A DNA stretch of 64,000 bases, taken from NCBI GenBank assembly GCA_040222855.1, contig JAVKCD010000025.1, positions 62,001-126,000 of the forward strand. Direction: 5' to 3'. This document shows, one piece after another, positions 17,219 through 27,777 of the stretch. The notes beneath the pieces were generated by a model that was given only the letters and a program-made list of their open reading frames with translations, did no database searches and had not been told where the DNA came from. The stretch comes from Phycisphaeraceae bacterium. Lineage in GTDB: Bacteria > Planctomycetota > Phycisphaerae > Phycisphaerales > Phycisphaeraceae. Position 1 is the first letter of the stretch; each line of letters starts with the position of its first letter. A program made the translations under genes and the position numbers.

Positions 17219-17632
17219 ATGTCAGAAGAAGCAGCCGTTAAAGAGTTCGCAGCCGAGATCAAAGACCTTGGCGACAAGCTCGCCGCCCTCACGCTCAAGC
17301 AGGCCGTCGAGGTCGCTGAGTACCTCGAGCAGGCATACGACATCAAGCCCGCTGCTGGTGGTGCCGTGATGATGGCCGGCCCCGCTGGGGGTGATGAGGG
17401 TGCTGCCGCCGCCGCTGAGCAGACCGAGTTCGACGTGATCCTCACCGCCGCTGGCGACAAGAAGATCCAGGTCATCAAGGCGGTCCGCGAGGCCACCGGC
17501 CTGGGCCTCAAGGAAGCCAAGGAACTCGTTGATGGCGCTCCCAAGGCCATCAAGGAGAAGATCTCGAAGGAGGACGCCGACGCCCTCGCTGAGAAGATCA
17601 AGGAAGCTGGCGGCGAGATCGAGATCAAGTAA
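17219..17632 (+). CDS. rplL: 50S ribosomal protein L7/L12
   Basis: It recruits translation factors to the ribosome. It has 137 residues: an N-terminal dimerisation part ([15 protein letters not shown]), an Ala/Gly hinge with [13 protein letters not shown], and the conserved C-terminal domain [20 protein letters not shown] and [20 protein letters not shown] precedes the ATG. It closes the operon directly before a strong terminator. The spacer after rplJ holds two small hairpins (around 17114 and 17136). Confidence 0.97.
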   Translation: MSEEAAVKEFAAEIKDLGDKLAALTLKQAVEVAEYLEQAYDIKPAAGGAVMMAGPAGGDEGAAAAAEQTEFDVILTAAGDKKIQVIKAVREATGLGLKEAKELVDGAPKAIKEKISKEDADALAEKIKEAGGEIEIK

Positions 17633-17663
17633 GGCCTCGACGCTCCCGCAAATCTGTCAGTTT

Positions 17664-17700
17664 AAGACCCCGCGAGATGATGCCTCGCGGGGTCTTTCTT
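17664..17700 (+). terminator. Rho-independent terminator of the rplKAJL operon
   Basis: AAGACCCCGCGAG (17664-17676) and CTCGCGGGGTCTT (17684-17696) form a perfect 13-bp stem with a 7-nt loop, followed by TCTTG. Confidence 0.95.
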
Positions 17701-17772
17701 GTCACGGGTGTGCCTCCGCCTTACCGGACCTCTTCCCAGAGCCCAGTCCCCCGCTGAACCGATACCGGGATC

Positions 17773-18729
17773 ATGGGGTTTTCACTGCTAGCCCGTCTGA
17801 TTGCGCCGTACACCCGCCGAGAGTGGCCGGGGACCTGGCGGCTCCTTCGCTGGCTCCAAGTGACGAACTCTGGTGCTGACCCTGCATGGGCTGATGCCTC
17901 TGAGTCGATCGTTCGCGGTAAGTGGCACGGCTACCGGATGGTGCTTGATCCTTGCGACTGGATGGACCGCGCCGCCTATTTTCTTGCCAGGTACTACGAC
18001 GTCCCCACGCAGCTCGCCATGATGCAGCTGGTCGAGCCGAGCGACCGTGTGGTCGATATCGGGGCCAACCACGGGATGCTGACGCTGCTCGCTGCTGCTC
18101 GCGTTGGCGCGAACGGATCGGTTGAAGCCTTCGAGCCGCATCCTGGCTGCGTCGAGCGCATCCAGCGGCAGATCGAACTCAACGGTATCAGACACGTCAG
18201 ACTCCACGAGGCCGCACTCTCGAACAAGACCACGCGGGCCACGCTTCACTTTGCCCCCAGGCACGCCGGCTACAGCACACTCACATTTCCTGAGGGTGAA
18301 GCGGCCAGCACGCTGACCCACGCAGTCGAAGTGAATCTGATCCGAGGTGACGACGCCCTGCTGTCCGACCCTGCCCCAGTCCGCCTCATCAAGATGGATG
18401 TCGAGGGGCACGAGCCCCGAGCGATCGAAGGGCTGAGTCAGATCATTCGGCGAGATCGCCCCGCTATTCTCTGCGAGATCAACCCATGCTGCCTGAGGAG
18501 TGCTGGCAGCAGCCCCGAGGACATCACCCGGGTCCTCGTCGCGCACGGTTATCGTGGCTATGTTCTCTCTGAACGACGGCAGAGGCTCATCACGAGTCCA
18601 CTCGATCTTGATGAGCAGCCCACCAGGACCATCGACAGCCTCTGGCTTCATCCGGGGAGTGTCGCGGAGAGACGGTTTCATCCTGTCATGCCTGTGACTC
18701 AGGTGGCCCGTCTGGGTAAGGCAGCCTGA
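17773..18729 (+). CDS. FkbM-family SAM-dependent methyltransferase
   Basis: A protein of 318 residues. The SAM-binding motif is VVDIGANHGMLTLLAA near residue 96, followed by VEAFEPHPGCVERIQRQIELNG and the FkbM-type IKMDVEGHEPRAIEGLSQII, typical of Methyltransf_21 enzymes, which often O-methylate sugars or small molecules. The N-terminal 70 residues have no clear family. It starts 77 bp after the ribosomal terminator and has its own unit, followed 39 bp later by the helicase gene. The substrate is unknown; a surface sugar is an inference from other glycan genes nearby. Confidence 0.85.
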   Translation: MGFSLLARLIAPYTRREWPGTWRLLRWLQVTNSGADPAWADASESIVRGKWHGYRMVLDPCDWMDRAAYFLARYYDVPTQLAMMQLVEPSDRVVDIGANHGMLTLLAAARVGANGSVEAFEPHPGCVERIQRQIELNGIRHVRLHEAALSNKTTRATLHFAPRHAGYSTLTFPEGEAASTLTHAVEVNLIRGDDALLSDPAPVRLIKMDVEGHEPRAIEGLSQIIRRDRPAILCEINPCCLRSAGSSPEDITRVLVAHGYRGYVLSERRQRLITSPLDLDEQPTRTIDSLWLHPGSVAERRFHPVMPVTQVARLGKAA

Positions 18730-18768
18730 CGCCGATCCGATCTGCCTTAGACACGCTACCATCGGATC

Positions 18769-20889
18769 GTGGCGATGGACCCCACCCAACTTCTCGGCCC
18801 AGATGGCCCGATCGCGAGACGGCTGGGGGACGCGTACGAAGAGCGTCCCCAGCAGGCCGACATGGCCCGTGCTGTCTGGGCGGCCCTTCGTGAAAGGCGC
18901 CCGCTGCTGGTCGAAGCCGGCACCGGCGTCGGCAAGTCGTTTGCGTATCTCCTGCCCATGGTTCTCCACGCTCTTGGTATGTCTGATCATCAGGACGAGG
19001 GGGTTGGCTCTAAGAAGAGAGTGGTGATTTCGACGCACACGATCGCGCTGCAGGAGCAGCTCATCAGCAAGGACATCCCCTTGCTCCAGTCGGTTCTGCC
19101 CGGTGTGGCTGACGAGTTCTCCGCTGTGCTGGTCAAAGGTCGGGGCAACTACCTGTCTCAGCGGCGTCTGTCGCGTGCGTGGGGGCGGCAGGCGCAGCTC
19201 TTTGACGAGGACCAGTCGATTCACAGCCTCGAAATCATCCGAGAATGGTCCAACGAAACCGGCGACGGCACCCTGGCGACCCTCCCTCAACTCCCTCGGC
19301 CGGGTGTTTGGAGTGATGTTCAGTCTGATGCGGAAGACTGCCTCGGCCGGCGGTGCCCGACGTACAACACCTGCTTCTTTCAGAATGCACGCCGGCGGAT
19401 GGCTCATGCCGACGTGCTGATCGTCAACCACGCGCTATTCTTCGCTGACCTTGCGCTGCGAGAGCAGGGCATCGGCATTCTCCCGCCTTATGACGCTGTG
19501 GTTCTTGATGAGGCCCACACGATCGAGGATGTCGCGGCAGAGCACTTTGGTCTGGGCATCAGCCGCGGGCAACTCATCCTTCTACTGAACCGACTGTTCA
19601 ATCCGAGTCGCTCGCGCGGGACGCTTGTGGCTCAGAACGGGCTCGCCGACGCTGACCTGCTTGAGGCCGCCATTCGCCAGGTCGAGTTCACTCGGGCCGC
19701 TGGCGATCACTATTTCAATGCCTGGCTCGACTGGCACCGGGCCCACGACAGAAGCAACGGTCGCATCCGCGAAGCCGGGGTCATTGAGGATGTCCTATCT
19801 GATCCTCTGGCTCGCCTGGCTTCCATGATTCGGCGGGTCCGCGATGCGATCGAAGACGAGCAGGACCGTCTGGAACTGGCCTCCTACGCTGACCGCGCAG
19901 AGGCGCTCGCTCGGTCGATCGGTATCTGGAACGGGCAGGAGCTCACTGATGCCGTTTACTGGATCGAGGTCAGCCAGTCAGGCCGTTCGCCACGGATCCG
20001 ACTGTCTGCAGCACCGATCGAGGTCGCTCCGAACCTGTCACGTCTGCTCTTCGGAGCCACCGACTCTGATGGCAAGCCTCTGCCCGTGGTCCTGACGTCG
20101 GCGACGCTTGCCGATCAGCAGGGCACACGCTCGAACGCTGAGACTGACCCTTTCGCGCACATCCGCACTCGGCTTGGCTGCGGCAACATTGAAGGCGTCC
20201 GACTCGATTCGCCTTTTGACTACACCCGGCAGGCGGAGCTGCTGATCTACGATCGTCTTCCGGAACCCCGAGACCCGCGCTATCTCGATGCCGCGACGCT
20301 CGCCGCTCTCGAACAGATCGACGCGACCGAAGGCGGGGTTTTCATGCTCTTCACGAGCTACCGCGACCTACGCGAGATTGCCCGCCGGCTCTCTTCGTCC
20401 CTCGATGACCGCTCGATGCCCATGCTGATTCAGGGGGCTGGTATCGAGCGCAACGAGCTGCTTGCTCGATTCCGCCACGACCGGCGCTCTGTGCTTCTGG
20501 GAACCGACACCTTCTGGCAGGGGGTCGATGTCCCCGGCGATCACCTGCGTAATGTCATCATCATGCGGCTCCCTTTCGCTTCGCCGGACCGACCGGTCGT
20601 CGAAGCCCGTCTGGAACGCATCGAAGCGCAGGGCAAATCCGCTTTCGCACACTACTCCCTGCCCGAAGCCGTTCTCAAGTTCAAACAGGGCTTTGGCCGG
20701 CTGATTCGCACCCGCTCAGACTCTGGGCGTGTCGTCGTTCTCGACGCCCGACTCGCCCTCAAGCCTTATGGCCGCCGGTTTCTCGCTGCCTTGCCCGAAC
20801 TGCCCATCCGCCGGCTTGGTCAGCCTTCCCAGCTTGACCAAGCCTCACAATCTCTCCCAGACAGCCTCGATGCGCCCTGGTACGGGTGA
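18769..20889 (+). CDS. DinG-like ATP-dependent DNA helicase with Fe-S cluster
   Basis: A superfamily 2 helicase of the XPD/DinG type, 706 residues, acting 5' to 3' on DNA during repair or replication conflict in known members. Walker A is VEAGTGVGKSFAYLLP near residue 47; VVLDEAHTIEDVA is the DEAH box. Four cysteines for a 4Fe-4S cluster fit DCLGRRCPTYNTCFF plus one nearby Cys. The later motifs VLTSATL, GVFMLFTSYRDLREI, LLGTDTFWQGVDVPGD and FKQGFGRLIRT complete the core. It starts at GTG 18769 or ATG 18775. No exonuclease domain is attached. Confidence 0.93.
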   Translation: MAMDPTQLLGPDGPIARRLGDAYEERPQQADMARAVWAALRERRPLLVEAGTGVGKSFAYLLPMVLHALGMSDHQDEGVGSKKRVVISTHTIALQEQLISKDIPLLQSVLPGVADEFSAVLVKGRGNYLSQRRLSRAWGRQAQLFDEDQSIHSLEIIREWSNETGDGTLATLPQLPRPGVWSDVQSDAEDCLGRRCPTYNTCFFQNARRRMAHADVLIVNHALFFADLALREQGIGILPPYDAVVLDEAHTIEDVAAEHFGLGISRGQLILLLNRLFNPSRSRGTLVAQNGLADADLLEAAIRQVEFTRAAGDHYFNAWLDWHRAHDRSNGRIREAGVIEDVLSDPLARLASMIRRVRDAIEDEQDRLELASYADRAEALARSIGIWNGQELTDAVYWIEVSQSGRSPRIRLSAAPIEVAPNLSRLLFGATDSDGKPLPVVLTSATLADQQGTRSNAETDPFAHIRTRLGCGNIEGVRLDSPFDYTRQAELLIYDRLPEPRDPRYLDAATLAALEQIDATEGGVFMLFTSYRDLREIARRLSSSLDDRSMPMLIQGAGIERNELLARFRHDRRSVLLGTDTFWQGVDVPGDHLRNVIIMRLPFASPDRPVVEARLERIEAQGKSAFAHYSLPEAVLKFKQGFGRLIRTRSDSGRVVVLDARLALKPYGRRFLAALPELPIRRLGQPSQLDQASQSLPDSLDAPWYG

Positions 20890-20995
20890 TCCCTCAGCTT
20901 AAATGCTCCGATAAACAGAGGCGTCCGTGCAAGAAACGCATGCCAACTGCGTATTCACCTTCAGGCAGCGGGATGCTGGACGATAGGGAACACTC

Positions 20996-21538
20996 ATGGT
21001 CGCAGGTGAACGGAACAACGGGATGAATGCCAGCAACCAGAGCCGCAGCGATTCGGGCAAGTCCCGATTCGGTATGGTCAACGGCCAGCAGCCTCGTCGC
21101 GTCCTCCTGCTCTCGCGTAACAACCGCTGCAACTCGCAGATGATGGAAGCCTGGATGCGCCACCTAGGCCGTAACCGACTCGAAGTCGTTAGCGCTGGTC
21201 TCATGCCCGATGATCTCCATCCCCTCGCCGTGGAAGTGATGTTCGAGGTCGGTATGGATATCTCCACGCAGAAGCCCAAGCCCGTCGAGGGCGTGATTAG
21301 TGAGCCCTTCGAGTTCGTGATTACTCTCTGCGACTATGCCCGTGATCATTGTCCAGCGATTCAGGGTGCGCGATGGATGGTCCATCATCCTTTCCGCGAT
21401 CCCGACATGTCTTCAGGCAATGACGAACGGCGCTTGGGTGCCTTCCGCATGGTCCGCGATGACCTGCACGACTGGGCCAAGTCCTTTGTGAACTGGGCGG
21501 TCCAGCAGCCCGTTGGTCAGCAGGTTGTCTCAGCCTGA
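20996..21538 (+). CDS. ArsC-like (LMW-PTP fold) protein lacking the catalytic Cys and Arg
   Basis: A protein of 180 residues with the fold of thioredoxin-coupled arsenate reductases. The P-loop reads LLLSRNNRCNSQMMEAW (residues 37-53). Where family members have C-X5-R, here Ser40 replaces the nucleophilic Cys and Asn46 replaces the Arg; Cys45 remains. The later redox pair of ArsC is kept as Cys112 and Cys119 (LCDYARDHCP). HPFRDPDMSSG fits the family's acid loop. An N-terminal extension of about 34 residues is basic and Ser/Asn rich. AGGGA precedes the ATG. It cannot use the normal phosphatase chemistry, so a sensing, redox or binding role is inferred. Confidence 0.75.
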   Translation: MVAGERNNGMNASNQSRSDSGKSRFGMVNGQQPRRVLLLSRNNRCNSQMMEAWMRHLGRNRLEVVSAGLMPDDLHPLAVEVMFEVGMDISTQKPKPVEGVISEPFEFVITLCDYARDHCPAIQGARWMVHHPFRDPDMSSGNDERRLGAFRMVRDDLHDWAKSFVNWAVQQPVGQQVVSA

Positions 21539-21561
21539 CACCGGCCATCATCCAGATAACA

Positions 21562-21597
21562 AACAAGCCGCCCGATGATGGGCGGCTTGTTGATTCT
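21562..21597. terminator. Bidirectional terminator between the ArsC-like and nitroreductase genes
   Basis: AACAAGCCGCCC (21562-21573) and GGGCGGCTTGTT (21580-21591) form a perfect 12-bp stem with a 6-nt loop. T-rich stretches follow on both strands, so it can serve both convergent genes. Confidence 0.9.
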
Positions 21598-21627
21598 TCA
21601 GACCATTTACGTAGTGAGTCAGTCGTG

Positions 21628-22233
21628 CTACGCCTTCATCAAAGGCGAAGCGGTGCCCCATGAATCGGCATAGACGAACTCGTCGAATGGTTTGCGGCTG
21701 CGTTCGGTCTCATCTCGCTGGCGAAACTCCTCGGGCATGTCATCCAGGGTCGCGCCATAGCCCACCGCGATTGCTGTCATTGGCGTAAAGCCTTCAGGAA
21801 CCCCGTAGGTCTCGCGCACCTTGTCCTGATCGATCCCTGCCATCTGGTGGACGAAGAGGCCCATCGCGGTGGCCTGCAGCGACAGATTCCCCGCCGCCAA
21901 TCCGAGGTCGTGCTCAGCGACTCGATTCGGCTTGCCGTTCTTGGTGAACGTCGTGCTGACCGCTGTGAGGATCAATAGTCCTGCGTTCTTCGCCCAGCCG
22001 CGATTTGCTTCGATCAGGCAATCCATGGCCTTCTCAAACGCTGGCTCGTCCGTCCTGGGTGCGAGGATGAACCGCCAGGGTTGTTCGTTGTAAGACGACG
22101 CCGCCCACCGGGCGGCTTCTATCAGCGAGCGGATCTTTTGCGACGTGACCACCTTCGGCGCAAAGCCGTAGGGGCTCCAACGCCGCTTGGCGACATCAAT
22201 GATCGGGTATTCCGTGGGCGCCGGGTTTTCCAT
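21628..22233 (-). CDS. Nitroreductase family protein
   Basis: A flavin (FMN) enzyme fold that uses NAD(P)H to reduce nitro or quinone compounds. It has 201 residues. The RRWSPYGF start, IEAARWAASSYNEQPWRFI (FMN-contacting Ser-x-x-N-x-Gln-Pro), AEHDLGLAAGNLSLQATAMGL and AIAVGYG are the usual family phrases. The substrate cannot be told. It converges on the ArsC-like gene with a shared terminator. Confidence 0.9.
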   Translation of the reverse strand: MENPAPTEYPIIDVAKRRWSPYGFAPKVVTSQKIRSLIEAARWAASSYNEQPWRFILAPRTDEPAFEKAMDCLIEANRGWAKNAGLLILTAVSTTFTKNGKPNRVAEHDLGLAAGNLSLQATAMGLFVHQMAGIDQDKVRETYGVPEGFTPMTAIAVGYGATLDDMPEEFRQRDETERSRKPFDEFVYADSWGTASPLMKA

Positions 22234-22270
22234 GCGTGTCTCTCGTTACAACTTCCGTGAAAAGAGCAGG

Positions 22271-23551
22271 TTAGCGTAACTCGCCGAACTTGGCCAAACC
22301 GCCACGCTCCCTTTCGATCCTCACCCACGCGTCGATCACCCGCAACTGAAAAGCCTGCGCCTCGGGGTCGCCATACAGCCAGAATCTCGGCGCGTCATTG
22401 GGAAGATGCTTCTCCAGGATGTGCCAGCCGCGCTGGTCAACCAGCCAGTCACGCACGTTGATGACCGGCTCGCCCTCATTTGGGAAGAGGAGGTCCAGTG
22501 CTTCGGCGAGATAGCCACGTTCCAGCAGCACCAGAAGACAGGCAGGGGCCGCTTCCGGATCGTGTCGGGCGAACTGCATCGCGACGGTGGGTAACACGGG
22601 GGCCTGATTCGATGCGCGGAGGAGTTGTCGATACCCATCAAGATGCTCGGGCAGGTCGGCGGGGACGGGCAGTGTACCGCCGCCCCAGGCGTTCAGCGTC
22701 CCGAGGAGCAGGCCAGCGCGCATCGTCGCAGGGTTCAGGAGAAGCTCGCCGGCGAGTGTGGCTCGTTCAGCTAACTCCATTCGTTCCTGGACCGTGAGCA
22801 GCGCCAACTCGCCGACGCCCGGTTCATCGGAGGCGAGGGCGTCCTTCATGTCGTCAACCCGAAAGTTCACATCAATCCGGGTCGTGAGCACGCGTTCCAA
22901 CACTGGCCGCTGGGGGTCCATGAACCGATAGCCCCAGTTGTCTGCCGCCTCGATCGTTGCCAGTCGCGTGAGATCACCCAATGCGTGTCCAGGCGGGTGC
23001 CTCGAAGCCAGCGCCTCACTGGTCTGAGACACCGCAGCGAGAAAAATCGGCCACTGCTCGGGCCGCTGCAGGTCCGGCTCCTGGCACCAGCCGGCCAGCA
23101 CCATCTTGTCAGGTGTAATCGTCGGCTGCTTCATGGCTGGCTTGGGCAGGGCCAGAATCGCCCGCCAGGTCATCAGGCGCTCAACCCCTTCATCTTCCCA
23201 CGTCCCGGTCGCTATCAGGGCGAGGAGTTGCGGGTAGGCCGTCTCTGGCATCTCCGTCATCGCCAGCACCGCCGCGGCCCGCGTTTGATCGGGGATCCGC
23301 GCCAGCAGCGAAATATCCAGCAGCGTCTGAGCCTCGATCTCGCCCCGCTGAGCGAGAGCCCAGAGCATGGCTTCGGCGTCCTCCGGCTCGACCTTCATCA
23401 GGTGTAATCGGAAGTCCTCAGCGGTGGCTAACGCTGTTGCCGGTTTGTTCTCACCGGTTAAGCCGTAGTCAATCCACGCCCCCGCGTCGCCCAGTAGGTC
23501 GCCAGCTAGGATCAGAGTCACCAACAGCATCAAGGCGCAGGTCTGCTTCAT
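22271..23551 (-). CDS. Exported protein of unknown function, HEAT-like
   Basis: A protein of 426 residues with a signal peptide (hydrophobic residues 3-18 ending near LLGDAGA). The rest is helical and Leu/Ala rich, with repeating segments such as ALWALAQRGEIEAQTLLDISLLARIP and AAAVLAMTEMPETAYPQLLALIAT that look like HEAT-type repeats. I recognise no catalytic motif. ATG at 23551 was chosen because the longer frame adds only six residues before the hydrophobic core. It follows eno after a terminator, so it probably has its own promoter. Its C-terminus ends 37 bp before the nitroreductase gene begins on the same strand. Confidence 0.75.
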   Translation of the reverse strand: MKQTCALMLLVTLILAGDLLGDAGAWIDYGLTGENKPATALATAEDFRLHLMKVEPEDAEAMLWALAQRGEIEAQTLLDISLLARIPDQTRAAAVLAMTEMPETAYPQLLALIATGTWEDEGVERLMTWRAILALPKPAMKQPTITPDKMVLAGWCQEPDLQRPEQWPIFLAAVSQTSEALASRHPPGHALGDLTRLATIEAADNWGYRFMDPQRPVLERVLTTRIDVNFRVDDMKDALASDEPGVGELALLTVQERMELAERATLAGELLLNPATMRAGLLLGTLNAWGGGTLPVPADLPEHLDGYRQLLRASNQAPVLPTVAMQFARHDPEAAPACLLVLLERGYLAEALDLLFPNEGEPVINVRDWLVDQRGWHILEKHLPNDAPRFWLYGDPEAQAFQLRVIDAWVRIERERGGLAKFGELR

Positions 23552-23570
23552 GGTTACAGCATAGCCCACA

Positions 23571-23604
23571 AGAAAACAGCCTCCGACCGTAGTCGGAGGC
23601 TGTT
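23571..23604 (-). terminator. Rho-independent terminator of eno
   Basis: On the minus strand AACAGCCTCCGAC (23604-23592) pairs with GTCGGAGGCTGTT (23587-23575), a perfect 13-bp stem with a 4-nt loop, followed by TTCT. It lies 26 bp after the eno stop. Confidence 0.9.
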
Positions 23605-23629
23605 GATCGAATCAGGCTATAGGTTGGGC

Positions 23630-25015
<1,386 letters not shown>

Positions 25016-25110
25016 TCACAAGTCTTGTGTTCCGGCAATCCACGCAGAATAGCGAATCCCGTCATCTCGTGATGAGGGGGTCAGGCAGACGTCCTGCCGT
25101 TGTGATCGGC

Positions 25111-25260
25111 TTAGAAGTTGTGGCGAACGTTGACGCTGCGGCCGGTTCGACGCTTGCGGTTGATCATCTTGCGACCAAGCTTCGTCTTCATCCGGGCCCG
25201 GAAGCCCCACATGCGGGCCCGCTTGACGCGACTGCGGCGCTTCTGGTAGTGGGTCGTCAT
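25111..25260 (-). CDS. rpmH: 50S ribosomal protein L34
   Basis: A small basic protein of 49 residues. The segment SRVKRARMWGFRARMKTK followed by GRKMINRKRRTGRS matches the L34 pattern. It starts TTHYQKRR after Met, unlike the common MKRTYQPS, and carries a C-terminal extension (VNVRHNF). Its usual partners rnpA and dnaA are not beside it; eno follows after 180 bp. Confidence 0.93.
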   Translation of the reverse strand: MTTHYQKRRSRVKRARMWGFRARMKTKLGRKMINRKRRTGRSVNVRHNF

Positions 25261-25303
25261 CGTCTGCTCACTATCTCTCTGGAGTCACTCAACTTATGTG
25301 AGT

Positions 25304-27763
25304 TTACTCGGGCCTTATGATCAGGGGAATCAACCGGGCATTGCCCCGCCGATCCACCACACGGAGCGTCATCACACGCTCCAATCCGGTCAAGCCCCGC
25401 AGTGTAATCGAGAAAGCCTCACGCGTCGAGTCCAGAATCAGGTCCTCAGGCACGATCGGTCGGTAGGACGTGTCCCCGTCGAGCAGATACCCGATCCCTG
25501 CGATCGGGGACAACGCGTCGATCACCTCGCCTGATACCCGCACCGCCCGCCCCGGCATCGTGATCGCCTCCAACCCCTCCACCTCAGGCGGGGTCTGGTC
25601 CACCAGTACCGCGTCACTTACCCGCCGGGCAAATCGCGCCATATCAGGAGGGTTGTCGAGTCGATCATCCGCCGTGACCCGGACCCGGTACCAGCCGTCC
25701 GGCACTCGCTGGGTCGCCCAGCTTAGCCGCGTCTCGGCCAGCTCGTTCTCCAACTCAATCCAAACACTCGACCCTGCTGGTTGCATCTCGACGACATACT
25801 CCAACCGATCGCCGTTCGGATCGCTCGCCTCCCACTCGATCCCATACTCCGATGAGACCTCATCGTCCGGGTTCTCGACCTCCGGGACCTGAACTTGGAC
25901 CGAAGCCAGTCGGGGCGGGAGGTTCGGCGTCACATGAGTCAGCTCCACGGCATCGACCGAAGGCGCTACGCGACCATCACCCAGCAGCGTCACCCGATAC
26001 TGCAGGAACCGCGCAGGCGGAGACACGATCGGCACCTCCCGAGGCAACTCCATCGCCGCAGCAGCGTTCGGCATCAGCCCCATCGGCGCCGACCACGCTG
26101 ACCACATCTCGGATTCGACATCCCCCACATTCCCCGAGCGCGTCTCGAACGTCACCGAGCTGTTCTCCGGCAGCTCGACGCGAACCCGAGCCATCCCCCA
26201 CAAGCTCACCTGATCGGCATCAATCGCCACCGACTCAAAGGTCCCGCGCCGCCCCACACCCTCGCCCAGGGACACCAGCCGCGCCGGGTTCGATAGCCCC
26301 GCGAGCATGGGTCCACCGCCGACATCCCCTCGCAGAAAACTCACCTGCTCGCTCTCGAAGTCTGCCAGCACCGAAACCTCGAAGGTCTCCTCATCAACCG
26401 AGAACACCTGCCCCTCGTTCCCTGTTCCGACCACGATAAAATCAGCCAGCTCGACAAGACTCAGCATCGTCGCAGACTCGCGCAGCACCTCAATCACGAA
26501 CCCTGCTTCAGTGATCGCATAGACGGCATTGCCTTCCTGATCACGACTCGCCTGACGCGCCGGACGCACCCGCGACGCCGTGGCCGAGCGGCGGGCCTCG
26601 CTCGAGCCACTCGCCTGCCCCATGCCCCCGACCTGCATCTCCCCGCTCTCTCGCGCCGCCATCAACCGCTCTCGCAGCACCTCGCGCAACCGATCACGCT
26701 GCTCACCCGTCACGCCCGTGGCCTGCTCCGGCTCGACTGCGTCCGTCTTAAGCTCTACGTCATCACCCGTATCGTCAGCGCTTACTTCTGTTTCCGGTTC
26801 AACCTCAGCCTCAGCCTCATCCTCCTCGACCGCATCAAGGATCGGGTCCGACGGCTCGACTTCCAGGACAGGCTCCACTTCGCCTACTGACTCATCTATC
26901 GCCTCCTCCAGCCGCCCGGGGCGAGCCTGCTCGGCGTCCGCCGTGCCGACGAGCAGCGAACCATCTCGGGTGACCAGCATCGAAGCGATCTCCGGTTCTG
27001 GCGCATCAAACAGCACATACACAGAAGGCTTGTCCGCCTCCAGATCGCGCACCCGATACACCAGTCCCTCGCCATCGGTCCCCGCATAGAGCGTCTGGCC
27101 GTCTTCGCTCAACGCCAGACTCAGCACATGGCTTTGCCCCGTCTCCAGGAGCACTCGCGGCTCCGAGTCCGGATCACTCAGGTCCACGATCAAGACCTTC
27201 CCCTCGGTGCCGGTTGCCACCGCGACGCGCTCGCCATCCAATGGGACGATCTGCCAGATGTACCTCACGCCCTCAAGAATGACACTCGGCGTTACCGCAA
27301 GCTCGGCTTCCTCATCGCCCTCACCCGCCATCAATCCCTCGACCCCGAGTCGGGACGGCTCACCCGACACCCCCACGATCAGCCGATTACCTGCTTTCGT
27401 GAGCGCAAACACCTGCTCGCTCTCGTCGATACCCCCAACCATCACAGGCGGAGCACCCTCCTCGACGATGAAATACCCCGCAGGCCCTGCCGCCACACGG
27501 TATCGACCCTCCGCATCCGGGCCGACCACATCGAACAACGAAGAGAACGCTTCCTCGCCCTCTGCCAGGTCGGTTAGTTCACGCGTCAGCTCGATGCGCC
27601 CTGTGTTCGTGATCCGCGTGCCGTCCGCCACGCCCTCACTAAAATCGGCCTCCGTCTCGTGCAGCACCGTCACCGGCTGGATGCCCCAGGCCGCCGAGCC
27701 GCAGGATACGACGGCGGCCATCACGACAACTGCGGTTTGGCACCGACGCAACAAGTTCATCAT
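25304..27763 (-). CDS. Large exported beta-propeller-like protein with C-terminal fibronectin III-like domain
   Basis: A protein of 819 residues with a signal peptide (hydrophobic residues about 9-25, ending near AAWG). The N-terminal half has repeated Tyr/Val/Gly phrases such as LYAGTDGEGLVYRVRDL and SLLVGTADAEQARPG, in line with a beta-propeller. It is interrupted around residues 290-350 by an acidic linker rich in Glu, Val and Pro. The C-terminal part contains WEASDPNGDRLEYVVEMQP and GWYRVRVTADDRLDNPP, a Fn3-like domain. GAGAGG precedes the ATG. It overlaps the end of the S55 gene in the longer reading and is probably translationally coupled. Function unknown. Confidence 0.7.
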   Translation of the reverse strand: MMNLLRRCQTAVVVMAAVVSCGSAAWGIQPVTVLHETEADFSEGVADGTRITNTGRIELTRELTDLAEGEEAFSSLFDVVGPDAEGRYRVAAGPAGYFIVEEGAPPVMVGGIDESEQVFALTKAGNRLIVGVSGEPSRLGVEGLMAGEGDEEAELAVTPSVILEGVRYIWQIVPLDGERVAVATGTEGKVLIVDLSDPDSEPRVLLETGQSHVLSLALSEDGQTLYAGTDGEGLVYRVRDLEADKPSVYVLFDAPEPEIASMLVTRDGSLLVGTADAEQARPGRLEEAIDESVGEVEPVLEVEPSDPILDAVEEDEAEAEVEPETEVSADDTGDDVELKTDAVEPEQATGVTGEQRDRLREVLRERLMAARESGEMQVGGMGQASGSSEARRSATASRVRPARQASRDQEGNAVYAITEAGFVIEVLRESATMLSLVELADFIVVGTGNEGQVFSVDEETFEVSVLADFESEQVSFLRGDVGGGPMLAGLSNPARLVSLGEGVGRRGTFESVAIDADQVSLWGMARVRVELPENSSVTFETRSGNVGDVESEMWSAWSAPMGLMPNAAAAMELPREVPIVSPPARFLQYRVTLLGDGRVAPSVDAVELTHVTPNLPPRLASVQVQVPEVENPDDEVSSEYGIEWEASDPNGDRLEYVVEMQPAGSSVWIELENELAETRLSWATQRVPDGWYRVRVTADDRLDNPPDMARFARRVSDAVLVDQTPPEVEGLEAITMPGRAVRVSGEVIDALSPIAGIGYLLDGDTSYRPIVPEDLILDSTREAFSITLRGLTGLERVMTLRVVDRRGNARLIPLIIRPE

Positions 27764-27777
27764 GACATTCCTCTCGC

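Noticed and set aside
17788-19431. 547-codon minus-strand frame across the methyltransferase and helicase genes
   Set aside because: Both plus-strand genes have clear family motifs; this frame has none and spans two unrelated genes.
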